A stretch of DNA of 59,495 bases, taken from contig CAZTTG010000034.1 of assembly GCA_964615935.1 (NCBI GenBank), forward strand, positions 1 to 59,495, given 5' to 3'. The stretch is from CAZTTG01 sp964615935 (GTDB lineage: Bacteria; Planctomycetota; UBA1135; GCA-002686595). The number at the start of each line of letters is the position of its first letter. The stretch's first letter is position 1. Below, piece after piece: positions 24,404 to 32,848 of the stretch. The notes beneath the pieces were generated by a model, which had not been told where the DNA came from, did no database searches, and was given only the letters and a program-made list of their open reading frames with translations. Position numbers and translations under genes: made by a program.

Positions 24404-26578
24404 TCACCGGCCCCCTCGGCGGGAGCGACGCCCGAGCTCGACGCCCAGCGGCTCCAGGAGCTCGCGCAGGCTCTCGGCCAGCTCTCCCCGATCGGCATCG
24501 AGGAGGGCCCGGTACAGGAGATCGGCGTTGTCGGCGGGAGCGTTCCCCAGGCCGTCGCGGGCCGGGAGGCTCGGCGCGCAGCGCATCGCCGCCTCGCGGA
24601 TCGCGTCGGTCGCGGCCTCCAGCTCGCCCGCCTCGGCGAGGATCCGGGAGCGTCCGGAGTGGGCCAGGCAGACATAGTGCGCGGCCGATTCCCCGTACAG
24701 GGGGTTGGCCTGGATCGAGGCGTCGAAGAGCGCGACGCTGCGCCCGTAGGCGGCGAGGGCGTCCTCGACCCGACGATCCTGCGCGCAGCGTTCGGCCGCC
24801 ACCAGGCCGGCCAGGCCGGCGAACCAGTCGAGGGTCGCCGCGTGCTCCTCGGGCCGCGGCAGGGCCGCGTAGGCCTCTTCCAGGGCGTCGGCGCCCTGGT
24901 CCCGCAGGGTCTGGTTGCGCAGGTGCTCGTGCAGCGCCGCCGAGGCCGGGAAGCGCTCGAGGGCCCGCCGGATCGCGGGCGCCTGCGGGCCGAAGGCCTC
25001 GATCGCGTCCAGGAAGCGGACGTAGGCCAGGGCCTGCTGCTCGCCGGCGTGGGGGTGATCGAGCAGGAGCTCGAAGGCCGACCGGATGTCGGCGATCCAG
25101 TGGGCGGGCCACTCGGAGCCGGTGCGCATCGCGTCGTAGAGCTCGCGCGTGCGACCGTCGGCCAGGACCGCGAGCACCTCGGCGGCGAGCGGGCTGCCGG
25201 CCTCTCCGATGAGCAGGGGCAGGGCCTCGGCCGCGCTCTCCACCGCGCTCCGCTGGTCGTTCAGGAGATAGGCGGCCCACGCCAGGTAGCCCAGGGCGCG
25301 CCGGTCGGGCGCCTCCGGCGAGGTCGCCCCCCGGGCGCGGGTGCGCACGTCCTCCAGCAGGAAGGTGGGGTCCCGGCCGGCCGCGATCAGGGTGCGGGCG
25401 TAGCGCATCAGCGTGGCGGTCATCAGGACGCGCAGCTCGCGATCCTCGGGCGCGAGCTGCAGGTGGTCCTCGATCTCCCCCAGGCGCTCGATCAGGGGCT
25501 CGATCTCCTCCGCGGAGATGGGCTCCTCCTCGATCCGCGGCGAGGCCGCCAGGGCCAGGCGCCAGCGGTCGACGTCGAGCAGCCCCGAGCCGAGCTGCAG
25601 GCCCGAGAAGATCCGCTGCAGCCGCCGCGCGCGCACGCGCAGCTCGTCGTCCTGCGCGGAGAGGGACAGGCGATGCGCCGCGTCCACCAGGGCGGCGTGC
25701 TCCGCGGGGTGGCCGCAGCAGGCGCGGAAGGCCGGCACGAGGAGCTCCACCGGCGCCTGCTCGGGATTCCGCGCGAGGGTGCGGACGGCCTGCCGGCGGA
25801 CGACGCCCGCCGCGTCCCGCAGTGCCATGTGCAGGATCTCCGGGTGCTGGGTCGGCCGCCGGAAGGAGAGGGCCTCGCCGGCGAGCCGCAGGCGCGTGGG
25901 GAGATCGCCGGCGGCGAAGAGGGACTCGAGGTGAGCTCGGTGCCCCGCGTCCGGGCTGGCGAGGAGCGCCCGCTCGTCCAGCTCCCCGGGTGGCGGGAGA
26001 TCGCCGTCCGGGACGCCGTGCTGGCGCAGCGCCTCGTCCACGACCGAGAGGTCGTTCAGCAGGAAGAGGTCGAAGAGCACCTCGCCCTCCGGGTCCACCG
26101 CCAGGTGCCGGGGCGCCACCCGCTGGTCGCCGAACCAGCGCTCGAAGAGCAGGGGCTCGATGTCGACGTGCTCGGGGTCGATGAGGCGCCCGAAGCGGGA
26201 GTCGGCCAGGCGCCGGCCCCGATCGTCGCGGTCCCGCGGGTCGTGGTCGTCGGGCGAGGCCAGCACCGGGATGAAGCCGCGGGCCAGCTCGACGAACTCG
26301 GGATCCCGATACTGGAAGCGGGCCAGGATCTCGCTGGCCGGCTCGCCGTCCATATTGACGCAGATCAGGAGCGGCTTGCCGGTCGCCTCGACCAGGGCCA
26401 GGGCGTCCTCCAGGTCGCGCTGCCAGGGCATGAGGGGCGCCCGATCCGGCGGCTCCTCGGAGAGGCGCCGGCCCCAGTCCGGAGCGGGCCCGACCGCCGG
26501 CTGGCCGGCCGGGTCCTGGGCCGAGAGCCCTGCTGCAGCCAAGCAGGCCGCCAGTGCGGCCGATGCGATCCTTCGCAT
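24404..26578 (-). CDS. Secreted thioredoxin-fold/TPR-like helical protein
   Basis: A 724-residue protein with a signal peptide (MRRIASAALAACLAAAGLSAQ) and GGAGGCGAGGA directly upstream as ribosome-binding site. Residues about 50-190 resemble a thioredoxin-like fold of the DUF255/Spy type (ATGKPLLICVNMDGEPASE; FVELARGFIPVLAS), but the CxxC active site is absent, so disulfide redox activity is unlikely. The remaining ~500 residues are almost entirely alpha-helical, first HEAT-like (DAAGVVRRQAVRTLARNPE), later TPR-like. It is likely a periplasmic scaffold or chaperone. Its stop lies 74 bases before the FG-GAP start and its start follows the porin-like gene by 25 bases, so porin, this gene and possibly the FG-GAP gene may form one transcript. 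Confidence 0.82.
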   Translation of the reverse strand: MRRIASAALAACLAAAGLSAQDPAGQPAVGPAPDWGRRLSEEPPDRAPLMPWQRDLEDALALVEATGKPLLICVNMDGEPASEILARFQYRDPEFVELARGFIPVLASPDDHDPRDRDDRGRRLADSRFGRLIDPEHVDIEPLLFERWFGDQRVAPRHLAVDPEGEVLFDLFLLNDLSVVDEALRQHGVPDGDLPPPGELDERALLASPDAGHRAHLESLFAAGDLPTRLRLAGEALSFRRPTQHPEILHMALRDAAGVVRRQAVRTLARNPEQAPVELLVPAFRACCGHPAEHAALVDAAHRLSLSAQDDELRVRARRLQRIFSGLQLGSGLLDVDRWRLALAASPRIEEEPISAEEIEPLIERLGEIEDHLQLAPEDRELRVLMTATLMRYARTLIAAGRDPTFLLEDVRTRARGATSPEAPDRRALGYLAWAAYLLNDQRSAVESAAEALPLLIGEAGSPLAAEVLAVLADGRTRELYDAMRTGSEWPAHWIADIRSAFELLLDHPHAGEQQALAYVRFLDAIEAFGPQAPAIRRALERFPASAALHEHLRNQTLRDQGADALEEAYAALPRPEEHAATLDWFAGLAGLVAAERCAQDRRVEDALAAYGRSVALFDASIQANPLYGESAAHYVCLAHSGRSRILAEAGELEAATDAIREAAMRCAPSLPARDGLGNAPADNADLLYRALLDADRGELAESLRELLEPLGVELGRRSRRGGR

Positions 26579-26603
26579 TCCTCGCCTCCGGTTCTCGAGG
26601 AGC

Positions 26604-27383
26604 TCAGAAGCTCCAGGCCAGTCCGACGCCGCCCCAGGTGTTGTCGCTGGCGATGCCGGCCGCGTCGAGGGCATCGCGCAGGTCACCGTCGAGGATGGTC
26701 GCGGCGTGCACCCGGACCACGAGCGACGCGCCCCCGCCGATCTCGCGCCGGAGGGTCGCCGAGCCGATCAGATCGGCGAAGCCCGACTCGTCGGCGAAGT
26801 AGTAGGCCGCCTGGTTCTCGTCGGTCCAGCCGAGGGTCGCGCCCAGCTCCAGGCTGGTGCGCTCGCCGACCTCCCACTCCCGGGTGACCATGCCGTTGAC
26901 GTACAGCCCCTCGAGCTCGTCGAAGTCGTACCAGAAGGTCACCGACGGATCGAAGCCCAGCACGGACCACGCCAGGGTCGCGAAGGCCTCGGCCGTGGAG
27001 GGGAGGGCGCTCTTGGGGAAGTTGTAGCTGAAGATCCCCGCGGCGATGGCCATGCCGCCGAGCTGCCGCGAGTACCACGCGCCGATGTCCAGCTCCGAGA
27101 ACTCGCCGCCCTTGCCGTCCGGGAGGGCCGCGTCGCCGGTGTCGTCGTCGAGGTCCAGGTTGCCCCAGATCAGGACGTCGAGACTGTGCCCTCCGCGGGT
27201 GGGCAGGGTCGCGCCCAGGTCGGCCTGCAGGACCCCCTTCTCGTTCTGGGGGACGCCCCGGAAGACGTAGTGGGTGGCCGCGGTCAGGCTGGCCGCGACC
27301 TGGGGTGGGGTGGCGGTGCTCAGGCAGCCGGAGAGGAGGAGGCAGGGGGACAGGCAGAGGATCGCTCGTCGGGTCTTCATCAT
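26604..27383 (-). CDS. TorF-like outer-membrane beta-barrel protein with lipobox
   Basis: A 259-residue protein. After the signal sequence the mature chain begins SLTAATHYVFRGVPQNEKG, like the TorF/gcw_chp family of putative porins (typically YLFRGISQT..). Alternating strands such as LDVLIWGNLDLDD, LDIGAWYSRQLGG and SVTFWYDFDEL follow, and it ends GGVGLAWSF with the terminal aromatic residue typical of outer-membrane barrels. The signal region (RAILCLSPCLLLSGCLS) contains a good lipobox, LSGC, which is unusual for a barrel and suggests a lipidated N-terminus. ATG 27383 or ATG 27380 is the start, with no strong ribosome-binding site. The substrate is unknown. It is transcribed divergently from the pilus/secretion operon. 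Confidence 0.82.
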   Translation of the reverse strand: MMKTRRAILCLSPCLLLSGCLSTATPPQVAASLTAATHYVFRGVPQNEKGVLQADLGATLPTRGGHSLDVLIWGNLDLDDDTGDAALPDGKGGEFSELDIGAWYSRQLGGMAIAAGIFSYNFPKSALPSTAEAFATLAWSVLGFDPSVTFWYDFDELEGLYVNGMVTREWEVGERTSLELGATLGWTDENQAAYYFADESGFADLIGSATLRREIGGGASLVVRVHAATILDGDLRDALDAAGIASDNTWGGVGLAWSF

Positions 27384-27534
27384 GCGGGGTGGGGGCCGTT
27401 CCTCGGGGTGGAGAGCGCGCAGGGGTCGGCAGATTGCCCATTTCCGGCCGCCCGCGCGAGTTCCCACCGGCCGAATCACCGGGGCCGCGTGGACCGGCGT
27501 GCCCCACTCGGGCTCGTCAGGCCCGGCAAAGGCC

Positions 27535-27550
27535 GTTACGCCTCCGTAAC
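27535..27550. promoter_or_regulatory. Palindrome upstream of the sigma-54 promoter
   Basis: GTTACG-CCTC-CGTAAC is a perfect 6-base inverted repeat about 44 bases before the minus-24 element of the pilus operon promoter. It could bind an NtrC-family activator, which sigma-54 promoters require, although such sites usually lie 80-150 bases upstream. It also lies between divergent genes, so an effect on the porin gene is possible. Confidence 0.45.
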
Positions 27551-27593
27551 GCCGGCCGCGTCGGGCGGTGCGCCCCGACCGCCCCGCGCGGCC

Positions 27594-27609
27594 CGGCACG
27601 GGACTTGCC
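27594..27609 (+). promoter_or_regulatory. Sigma-54 (-24/-12) promoter of the pilus/secretion operon
   Basis: CGGCACGGGACTTGCC matches the sigma-54 consensus tGGCACG-N4-TTGCa: GG at 27595-27596 and GC at 27607-27608 are exactly 12 bases apart. It lies 78 bases before the first pseudopilin ATG (27686), so transcription would start near 27620. The remaining ~300-base intergenic stretch (27384-27685) contains a palindrome and no gene. Pilin genes in many bacteria are sigma-54-dependent, which supports the call. Confidence 0.7.
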
Positions 27610-27685
27610 TATCCGCCGTACCCCTGCGGCCAACGGCCCGCGGGATTCCGTGTACCGAACACGGACCGAGATACGGAGATGGCTC

Positions 27686-28624
27686 ATGCTTCTCGAAGAG
27701 AGACGCCGTGGCGCGCGACTGGGCTTCACCCTGCTGGAGCTGCTCGTCGTCGTCACCATCCTGGCCATCGTGGGCGCCGGTCTCCTCGCTGCCTACGATG
27801 AGCTCGACGACAAGACATCCGAGGGTGTTTCGGCGCACACCATGGCCGGCGTCGATGCCGCCGTGCGCGCCTACACGATGTCCGAGCGGGTGATCCCCAA
27901 CGAGCTGGACGCGCTGATCGCCGCGCCCCCTCCCGCCAACCTGCTCACCGACCCGGTGGACATCAGCGGCTCGGAGAAGGTGGCCCTCCTGCCCGGCAAG
28001 ATCGGCGGCTCGAAGACGCTGGGGCCCATCGGCCTGACCCAGGGCCAGCTCGACGCCCTGAACAACGCCGGCCTGAGCCACCTGCGCTTCCTGGATCCCA
28101 AGGGGAACGACCCCGCCAGCCCGGCGCCCGGGAGCGGCGGGAGCGTGACCCTCGACATCCCCGACGCCGACGGCGGCCCGGCCGAGGTCGGCCCCCTGCT
28201 CGACATCGACATCCCGCACCGCGCCCACGAGGTGCCCCGACCGGGTAGCGGTCGGAACCGCGGCCGGGGATACGCCGGGCTCCTGGGCGTGAGCTCGCCC
28301 GTCCTGCAGTGGAACCCGGATCGCTCCGGCGGGGGCGGCATGTACGACAACACCAAGATCGGGGCCGGACCGGACGACGTCATCCTGGTCTTCGGGCTGG
28401 GCAACGACGCCAGCGTGGTGGGAGCCACGAGGGGGCGCACCCAGATCGCCTCGGCGCCCGTCTTCGGCAAGAACCTGAAGGGCGACTACGGCCGCTACCT
28501 GCTCCTCTACAACGTCGGCCCGCTGGGCGCCGAGTTCGACAAGGCCAAGCTGCAGATCGTGATGAACACGCACGGTGACTTCATCGACGAGATGATCACC
28601 GAGTTCAGCGGGCAGAAGAACTAG
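27686..28624 (+). CDS. Major pseudopilin-like protein (first gene of pilus/T2SS operon)
   Basis: A 312-residue type IV prepilin-like protein. A short basic leader ends in ARLG and is followed by FTLLELLVVVTILAIVGAG, with Glu at +5 and the usual prepilin-peptidase cut and N-methylation site (G^F). The globular part is much longer than a typical GspG (about 140 residues) and glycine/aspartate-rich. The last third (LLLYNVGPLGAEFDKAKLQI) probably forms the C-terminal sheet. The ATG has GGAG eight bases upstream. The gene is first after a sigma-54 promoter and is separated from the next gene by 94 bases with an inverted repeat, which would allow higher expression than the downstream assembly genes. 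No prepilin peptidase gene is in the window. Confidence 0.9.
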   Translation: MLLEERRRGARLGFTLLELLVVVTILAIVGAGLLAAYDELDDKTSEGVSAHTMAGVDAAVRAYTMSERVIPNELDALIAAPPPANLLTDPVDISGSEKVALLPGKIGGSKTLGPIGLTQGQLDALNNAGLSHLRFLDPKGNDPASPAPGSGGSVTLDIPDADGGPAEVGPLLDIDIPHRAHEVPRPGSGRNRGRGYAGLLGVSSPVLQWNPDRSGGGGMYDNTKIGAGPDDVILVFGLGNDASVVGATRGRTQIASAPVFGKNLKGDYGRYLLLYNVGPLGAEFDKAKLQIVMNTHGDFIDEMITEFSGQKN

Positions 28625-28644
28625 GCGGGGTCCCTCCGTCGGGT

Positions 28645-28701
28645 GGAGACCGGGCCACCCGGGGACCGAGGCGCGCCCGCCTCTCCCCGGGAGCGGTCTC
28701 C
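28645..28701 (+). other. Inverted repeat between first and second pseudopilin genes
   Basis: GGAGACCG (28645-28652) is exactly complementary to CGGTCTCC (28694-28701), with a further partly paired GC-rich stretch between them. The structure lies in the only real gap of the early operon, just before the GGAGG ribosome-binding site of the next gene. It may act as an attenuator or mRNA processing/stability element. Confidence 0.4.
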
Positions 28702-28718
28702 CGCCGGAGGCCCAGCTC

Positions 28719-29468
28719 ATGCGAGCTCCCAGACGATCCGCAGGCGGCGCCCCGGTGCGCGCGCCCGCTCGAGCCGGCTTCACCCTCCTGGAGCTGCTCA
28801 TGGTGGTGGTCATCCTGGCCATCGTGGGGACGGGATCCCTGCTCCTGACCCGCGACACCCACGCCGGCATCCAGGAGGACCTGGTGGCCCACGAGGCGCG
28901 CCAGATCCGCGAGGCCCTGCTGCAGTTCCGCCGCGACACGGGCTTCCTCCCCCGGCTGGGCCCCTTCGCGCTCACCAGCGATCCCCAGCCCGGGAGGGTG
29001 TCGCCCCCCGCCCAGGGCCCGACCTGGTTCCACTCGCCGGCCAACTTCCTCCAGCTCTTCGAGGAGCCGCTCGACGCCGCCGGAGCGCCGGTCATGCCCT
29101 GGGATCCCGACGTGGGGCGCGGCTGGCGCGGCCCCTACCTGCGCCAGGACGGCGAGGGCTGGGTCGTCGTGGGATCGGGCCTGCTCCCCGACGGCAGCGG
29201 CGATCCCGCCAGCGGCCCCCTGCTGCCCGAGCTACCGGGCCTGGCCGATCCCTTCGAGTTCCCGCCCGCCGGCCCCTGCTTCGTCTGGCGCCTGCTCGCG
29301 CGCGGCGCGCCCCTGGCCCGGCACGGCCGTCCCTACTACCTGCTGCGCGCCGAGGATCCGCGCTGGGTTCGGATCGTCAGCTCGGGCCCCGACGGGCTGT
29401 ACCAGAGCCAGGGCTTCGAGATCGATCCCGGAAGCTGCGGCGACGACTTCGTGCTCCTCCTTCGATGA
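28719..29468 (+). CDS. Pseudopilin-like protein
   Basis: A 249-residue prepilin-like protein. The basic leader (MRAPRRSAGGAPVRAPARAG) ends at a prepilin-peptidase site before FTLLELLMVVVILAIVGTG, with Glu at +5. A 230-residue globular part includes WDPDVGRGWRGPYLRQDG, reminiscent of GspG-type regions (DPWGxPYxY). GGAGG eight bases upstream sets the start. The stop overlaps the ATG of the next pseudopilin (ATGA). Likely a minor pseudopilin that helps initiate or cap a pilus or pseudopilus in the inner membrane. Confidence 0.88.
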   Translation: MRAPRRSAGGAPVRAPARAGFTLLELLMVVVILAIVGTGSLLLTRDTHAGIQEDLVAHEARQIREALLQFRRDTGFLPRLGPFALTSDPQPGRVSPPAQGPTWFHSPANFLQLFEEPLDAAGAPVMPWDPDVGRGWRGPYLRQDGEGWVVVGSGLLPDGSGDPASGPLLPELPGLADPFEFPPAGPCFVWRLLARGAPLARHGRPYYLLRAEDPRWVRIVSSGPDGLYQSQGFEIDPGSCGDDFVLLLR

Positions 29469-30466
29469 AGCCCGCAATCCACTGCCACGGCGCGAACCGC
29501 CTCCGGGGCCTGACGCTCCTGGAGCTGGTCCTGGTGGTCCTGATCCTCTCCACCCTGGCCCTGCTCACGGTGTCCACCGTGGACTCGGCCGACGAGCAGC
29601 TCCGCTTCGAGGACACCCGAACGCGCCTGGAGCTGGTGCGGCGCGGGGTGGTGGGCCGTCCCGAGGCGAGCGCCGGCGGCCAGCCCGTCATCGGCGGCTT
29701 CGCGGTCGACGTCGGGCGCCTGCCCCGGAGCCTGGAGGAGCTGCTCGAGCCGGTGGACCTGCCCGAGTGGAGCTTCGACGAATTGGCCGGACAGTGGGGC
29801 GGCTGGCGCGGGCCCTACGTCGCCGGCCTGCTCGAGCGGGACGGCCTCCTGAGCTTCCGCGACGGATGGGGTCGTCCCGTCGATCCGCTGGCCCCCGAGC
29901 TCCACGGCTGGATGCGCTTCGAGGCCCGGCCGGGCCTGGGGACGCTCGAGATGCAGAGCTACGGCTCGGACGGACGGGCGGGGGGGGACGGCTATGCCGC
30001 CGACTACCCGCCCGCCGGCGCCGAGCTCATCGTCTCGGCGACCGACCACCTGGTGAACGTCAAGTCGCTGGCCGTGACGGTCCTCTTCCACAACGGCGGT
30101 CCGGCGGCGGTCACACCGGGCAGCGTCCGGCTGCGGCTCCTGTACCCCGAGGACGGGTCCTTCGAGTGGCCCTCGAGCTGGCCCGCGACCCCCGCCGCCC
30201 GGGATGCCGTGGCCTGGCTCTCGGAGAGCCGGCGGGTGGGCGAGGTGGGCCCGGGGGAGTCGCTCCCGGTCGAGCTCTCCTTCCTGACGCCGGCGGGCGG
30301 GCCCTTCGTGGACAAGCCGGTTCCCTGGGGGCTGCGCTCGCTGGTCGTCGTCGAGGACGACACCGGAGCGCGCGTCGGCGGGGCGGCGCGGGCTCACCCC
30401 CTGACGCTCCTGCCGCGAGCGGCCGTCGCCGACGCGGACGACATGGTCTGGGAACTGGGGTTCTGA
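29465..30466 (+). CDS. Third pseudopilin-like protein
   Basis: A 333-residue protein starting in an ATGA overlap with the preceding gene. The leader ends at NRLRG, followed by LTLLELVLVVLILSTLALL, with Glu at +5 and Leu instead of Phe at +1. The core includes GGWRGPYVAGLLERDG and FRDGWGRPVDPL, again GspG-like, and a C-terminal beta-rich domain (LAVTVLFHNGGPAAVTPGS) that resembles an immunoglobulin-like sandwich. It is longer than usual and probably a minor pseudopilin with an added binding domain. It is followed after a single base by the PilM/GspL-like gene. Confidence 0.85.
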   Translation: MKPAIHCHGANRLRGLTLLELVLVVLILSTLALLTVSTVDSADEQLRFEDTRTRLELVRRGVVGRPEASAGGQPVIGGFAVDVGRLPRSLEELLEPVDLPEWSFDELAGQWGGWRGPYVAGLLERDGLLSFRDGWGRPVDPLAPELHGWMRFEARPGLGTLEMQSYGSDGRAGGDGYAADYPPAGAELIVSATDHLVNVKSLAVTVLFHNGGPAAVTPGSVRLRLLYPEDGSFEWPSSWPATPAARDAVAWLSESRRVGEVGPGESLPVELSFLTPAGGPFVDKPVPWGLRSLVVVEDDTGARVGGAARAHPLTLLPRAAVADADDMVWELGF

Positions 30467-30467
30467 C

Positions 30468-32192
30468 ATGGCTCGATCGACGCCCGCCACGAGCTGCTCC
30501 CCCGCCATCCGCCGCGGCCTGGTGGTCGTCGAGACCGACGGCTTCGAGACCCGCGCCGCTCTGGTCCGGCGCGGCCGCAAGGGACGGCTCGCCGTCGAGG
30601 GGCTGGCCACCGCCCGCGGCAGCGACCCGCTGCGGGCCGCCGCTGAGGCCGTGGAGGCCCTGAGGAACGGACCCGCGCGGCTGCCGCGCAGGGCCATCGT
30701 CATCACCGTCGAGGCCACGCCCGCCTGCCTGGACCTGCCCCTGCGCCCGGGCGAGCGGCCGCCGCGGCAGCTCCAGAACGCCCTGCGCTGGGAGATGGAG
30801 CCGCGGCTCGCCCAGCGGGTAGGGTCCCGCCAGATCGGGTCCATCCTGGTCGGGCAGGGCGCGCTGGAGCCGGCCCGCGCGCAGGAGATCCTGAGGGGCA
30901 TGGCCTCGCAGGGAGGCGCCGGCCGGCGGACCGAGGGGACTCCCCGCTTCGGCGAGCTGGCCCAGCAGCAGGGCTGGGTCGAACCGGGGCAGGTCGGCGA
31001 GGCGCTCGAGCTCCAGAGGTGGTTCACCGCCGAGGACGTGGATCCGACCTGCGGCTGGGCGGTGCACGCCCCGGCCGCGGGGGCCGGCGAGGCGCGCTGG
31101 CTGGTCGCCAGCCTGTGCCGCGATCGCCGCGATCGGTGGCGGGAGATGTTGCGGGAGAAGGGCCTCGAGCTCGCCGGCCTCTACCCGCTGCCGGGTGCCC
31201 CCCTGGGCGCCCTCCCCCCCGAGGCCTGGATGCAGCCCTCGATCTGCCTGCAGATCGAGCGCGGCCTGCTGGTGCGCAGCGAGACCGGCGCCGGGGGCGC
31301 GGCAGCCATCGAGCTGCACTACACCGGCGAGCAGGCGGTCTCCCCGGAGCGCTGCCTGGAGGTGCTCGGGGCGGGCGGCGCGAGCTCGGTGTGGATCTGC
31401 GGCGGGGCACCGGGCGTCGCCGACCTGGCCCTCGAGCTCTCCGCGCGCAACGGGCGCTTCGTTCACCTCCTGCGGCCGAAGACGGACCGCGCGCCCGAGG
31501 GGATCCCCCCTGAGTCCCTGGGAGCGATGCTCGGCGCCTGCCGCCACGCCCTGGGCGAGGCGCGCCGGGACTCCGTCGCCTGCGTCCCGCCGAGGGATCC
31601 GAGCCCGCCGATCCTCGCCCGTCCACCGGGATGGTGGATCGCCAGCCTGGCGGCCCTGGCCCTGGTGATGATCGGCGCCGAGATCGGGCTCGCGAAGCTC
31701 GCTCGGGGGGCCACCGACCGGGCGGGCGGCCTGGTGGAGCGCAGGGAGGAGCTCGAGGCCGAGCGCGACCGCGTCCTCGCGACCAACCGGGAGGGCCAGC
31801 GGCTGCAGGCGCAGCTCGAATCCGGGCGGTCCGAGCTGGGCGAGCTGCGCGAGCGCGAGGGCTTCATCCGCCAGCAACTCCTCGCCCGGGAGCGCGAGAT
31901 CCCCCGGCGCGCCGTCTTCCTGCCCGGCGTGCTCTCGGCCCTGTCCCACACCGTGGGCGAGGGGGTGTACCTCACCCGGGTCCGGGAGCTCGACCCCTAC
32001 GTCCTCGAGATCGAGGGCTGGTCCGTCTCGGACGAGGCCGCGCAGGTCTTCTGCAAGGCGCTGGCCGCGGCCGCGGTCGATCTGCGGCTCGGCGTGCTGG
32101 AGCAGTCCACCGAGCTGCGCTCCGGTCGGGGCGGAGCCGAGGCCTGGGGGTTTCGCCTGCGGCTCGGGCCGCGGGGGGAGATCGTCCAATGA
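30468..32192 (+). CDS. PilM/GspL-PilN-like inner-membrane assembly protein
   Basis: A 574-residue bitopic protein. The cytoplasmic half resembles the actin-like PilM/GspL domain (RGLVVVETDGFETRAAL; AIVITVEATPACLDLPLR). Near residue 390 one transmembrane helix (WWIASLAALALVMIGAEI) is followed by a coiled coil (about 420-470) and a PilN-like periplasmic ferredoxin fold (VYLTRVRELDPYVLEIEGW). Thus PilM and PilN functions are fused, as in GspL. Unusually, at about 120-185 there are two copies of an IGSILVGQGAL../FGELAQQQGWV.. motif like the helical N-terminal repeats of GspE/MshE ATPases, inserted in the PilM-like domain. This protein probably recruits the assembly ATPase and links it to the periplasmic PilO/PilP parts. 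It overlaps the next gene by four bases (ATGA). Confidence 0.85.
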   Translation: MARSTPATSCSPAIRRGLVVVETDGFETRAALVRRGRKGRLAVEGLATARGSDPLRAAAEAVEALRNGPARLPRRAIVITVEATPACLDLPLRPGERPPRQLQNALRWEMEPRLAQRVGSRQIGSILVGQGALEPARAQEILRGMASQGGAGRRTEGTPRFGELAQQQGWVEPGQVGEALELQRWFTAEDVDPTCGWAVHAPAAGAGEARWLVASLCRDRRDRWREMLREKGLELAGLYPLPGAPLGALPPEAWMQPSICLQIERGLLVRSETGAGGAAAIELHYTGEQAVSPERCLEVLGAGGASSVWICGGAPGVADLALELSARNGRFVHLLRPKTDRAPEGIPPESLGAMLGACRHALGEARRDSVACVPPRDPSPPILARPPGWWIASLAALALVMIGAEIGLAKLARGATDRAGGLVERREELEAERDRVLATNREGQRLQAQLESGRSELGELREREGFIRQQLLAREREIPRRAVFLPGVLSALSHTVGEGVYLTRVRELDPYVLEIEGWSVSDEAAQVFCKALAAAAVDLRLGVLEQSTELRSGRGGAEAWGFRLRLGPRGEIVQ

Positions 32193-32848
32193 AGAAGGCC
32201 AGACGAGCGGGCCCGCGCGAGCACGCGCTCCTGATCCTGCTGGTGGCGGTCCTCTGCCTGACCCTGGACGGCCTGCGGCTGTTCGCCCTCTCCACCGGCC
32301 CGTGGAGGAGGGCCCGCGGCGCGGACCGGGTCGCGGACATCACCGAGAGCGCGATCGCCGAGCTGCAGATCCCCGACGCGCTCGGCCCGCTCCCCGAGCG
32401 CCTCGAGTCCGAGCTGGCCGAGCTGGACGAGGAGCGAGCGGCCCGGCGGCGATCGCTGAGCGCTCTGGAGGCGGAGCTCTCGGCCGCCGCGCTGCCGCCC
32501 CGGCCCGAGGACCTGAACCTCGAGCTCGCCACCCTGGCGCGCGAGTGCGGGGTGCTGGTGTGCGGGAACGACCAGCTCGACGGACCGGAGCTCGCCCAGC
32601 TGAGCCGCTCGGGCCCTCCCCAGCGAGTCGACTCGCATGAGCTGTACCGGATCCTGACCCTGGATCGGCTCGACCAGCGCCGCTTCCGCCGCCTGCAGCT
32701 GCGCTCCACCTTCGCCGGACTGCACCGCTTCGCCGACCGCCTGGCCGCGCTCCCCCAGCTCGCGGTCGCCTGCAGCTTCGACGTCGAGCGGGACGCCGAG
32801 GCGGCCGGCGACTGGCTCCACACCCGCCTGATCCTCCTGGCCCCATGA
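32189..32848 (+). CDS. PilO/GspM-like assembly protein
   Basis: A 219-residue protein with one N-terminal transmembrane helix (HALLILLVAVLCLTLDGLRL). An alanine/glutamate-rich coiled coil covers about residues 60-110 (LESELAELDEERAARRRSLS). A C-terminal ferredoxin-like domain follows (LRSTFAGLHRFADRLAALPQ), with CSFDVERDAEAAGDW near the end. Sequence identity to PilO is low, but the topology, size and position between the PilM/N-like and PilT genes support the call. It probably dimerises with the PilN-like part. ATGA overlaps at both ends indicate translational coupling. Confidence 0.78.
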   Translation: MKKARRAGPREHALLILLVAVLCLTLDGLRLFALSTGPWRRARGADRVADITESAIAELQIPDALGPLPERLESELAELDEERAARRRSLSALEAELSAAALPPRPEDLNLELATLARECGVLVCGNDQLDGPELAQLSRSGPPQRVDSHELYRILTLDRLDQRRFRRLQLRSTFAGLHRFADRLAALPQLAVACSFDVERDAEAAGDWLHTRLILLAP

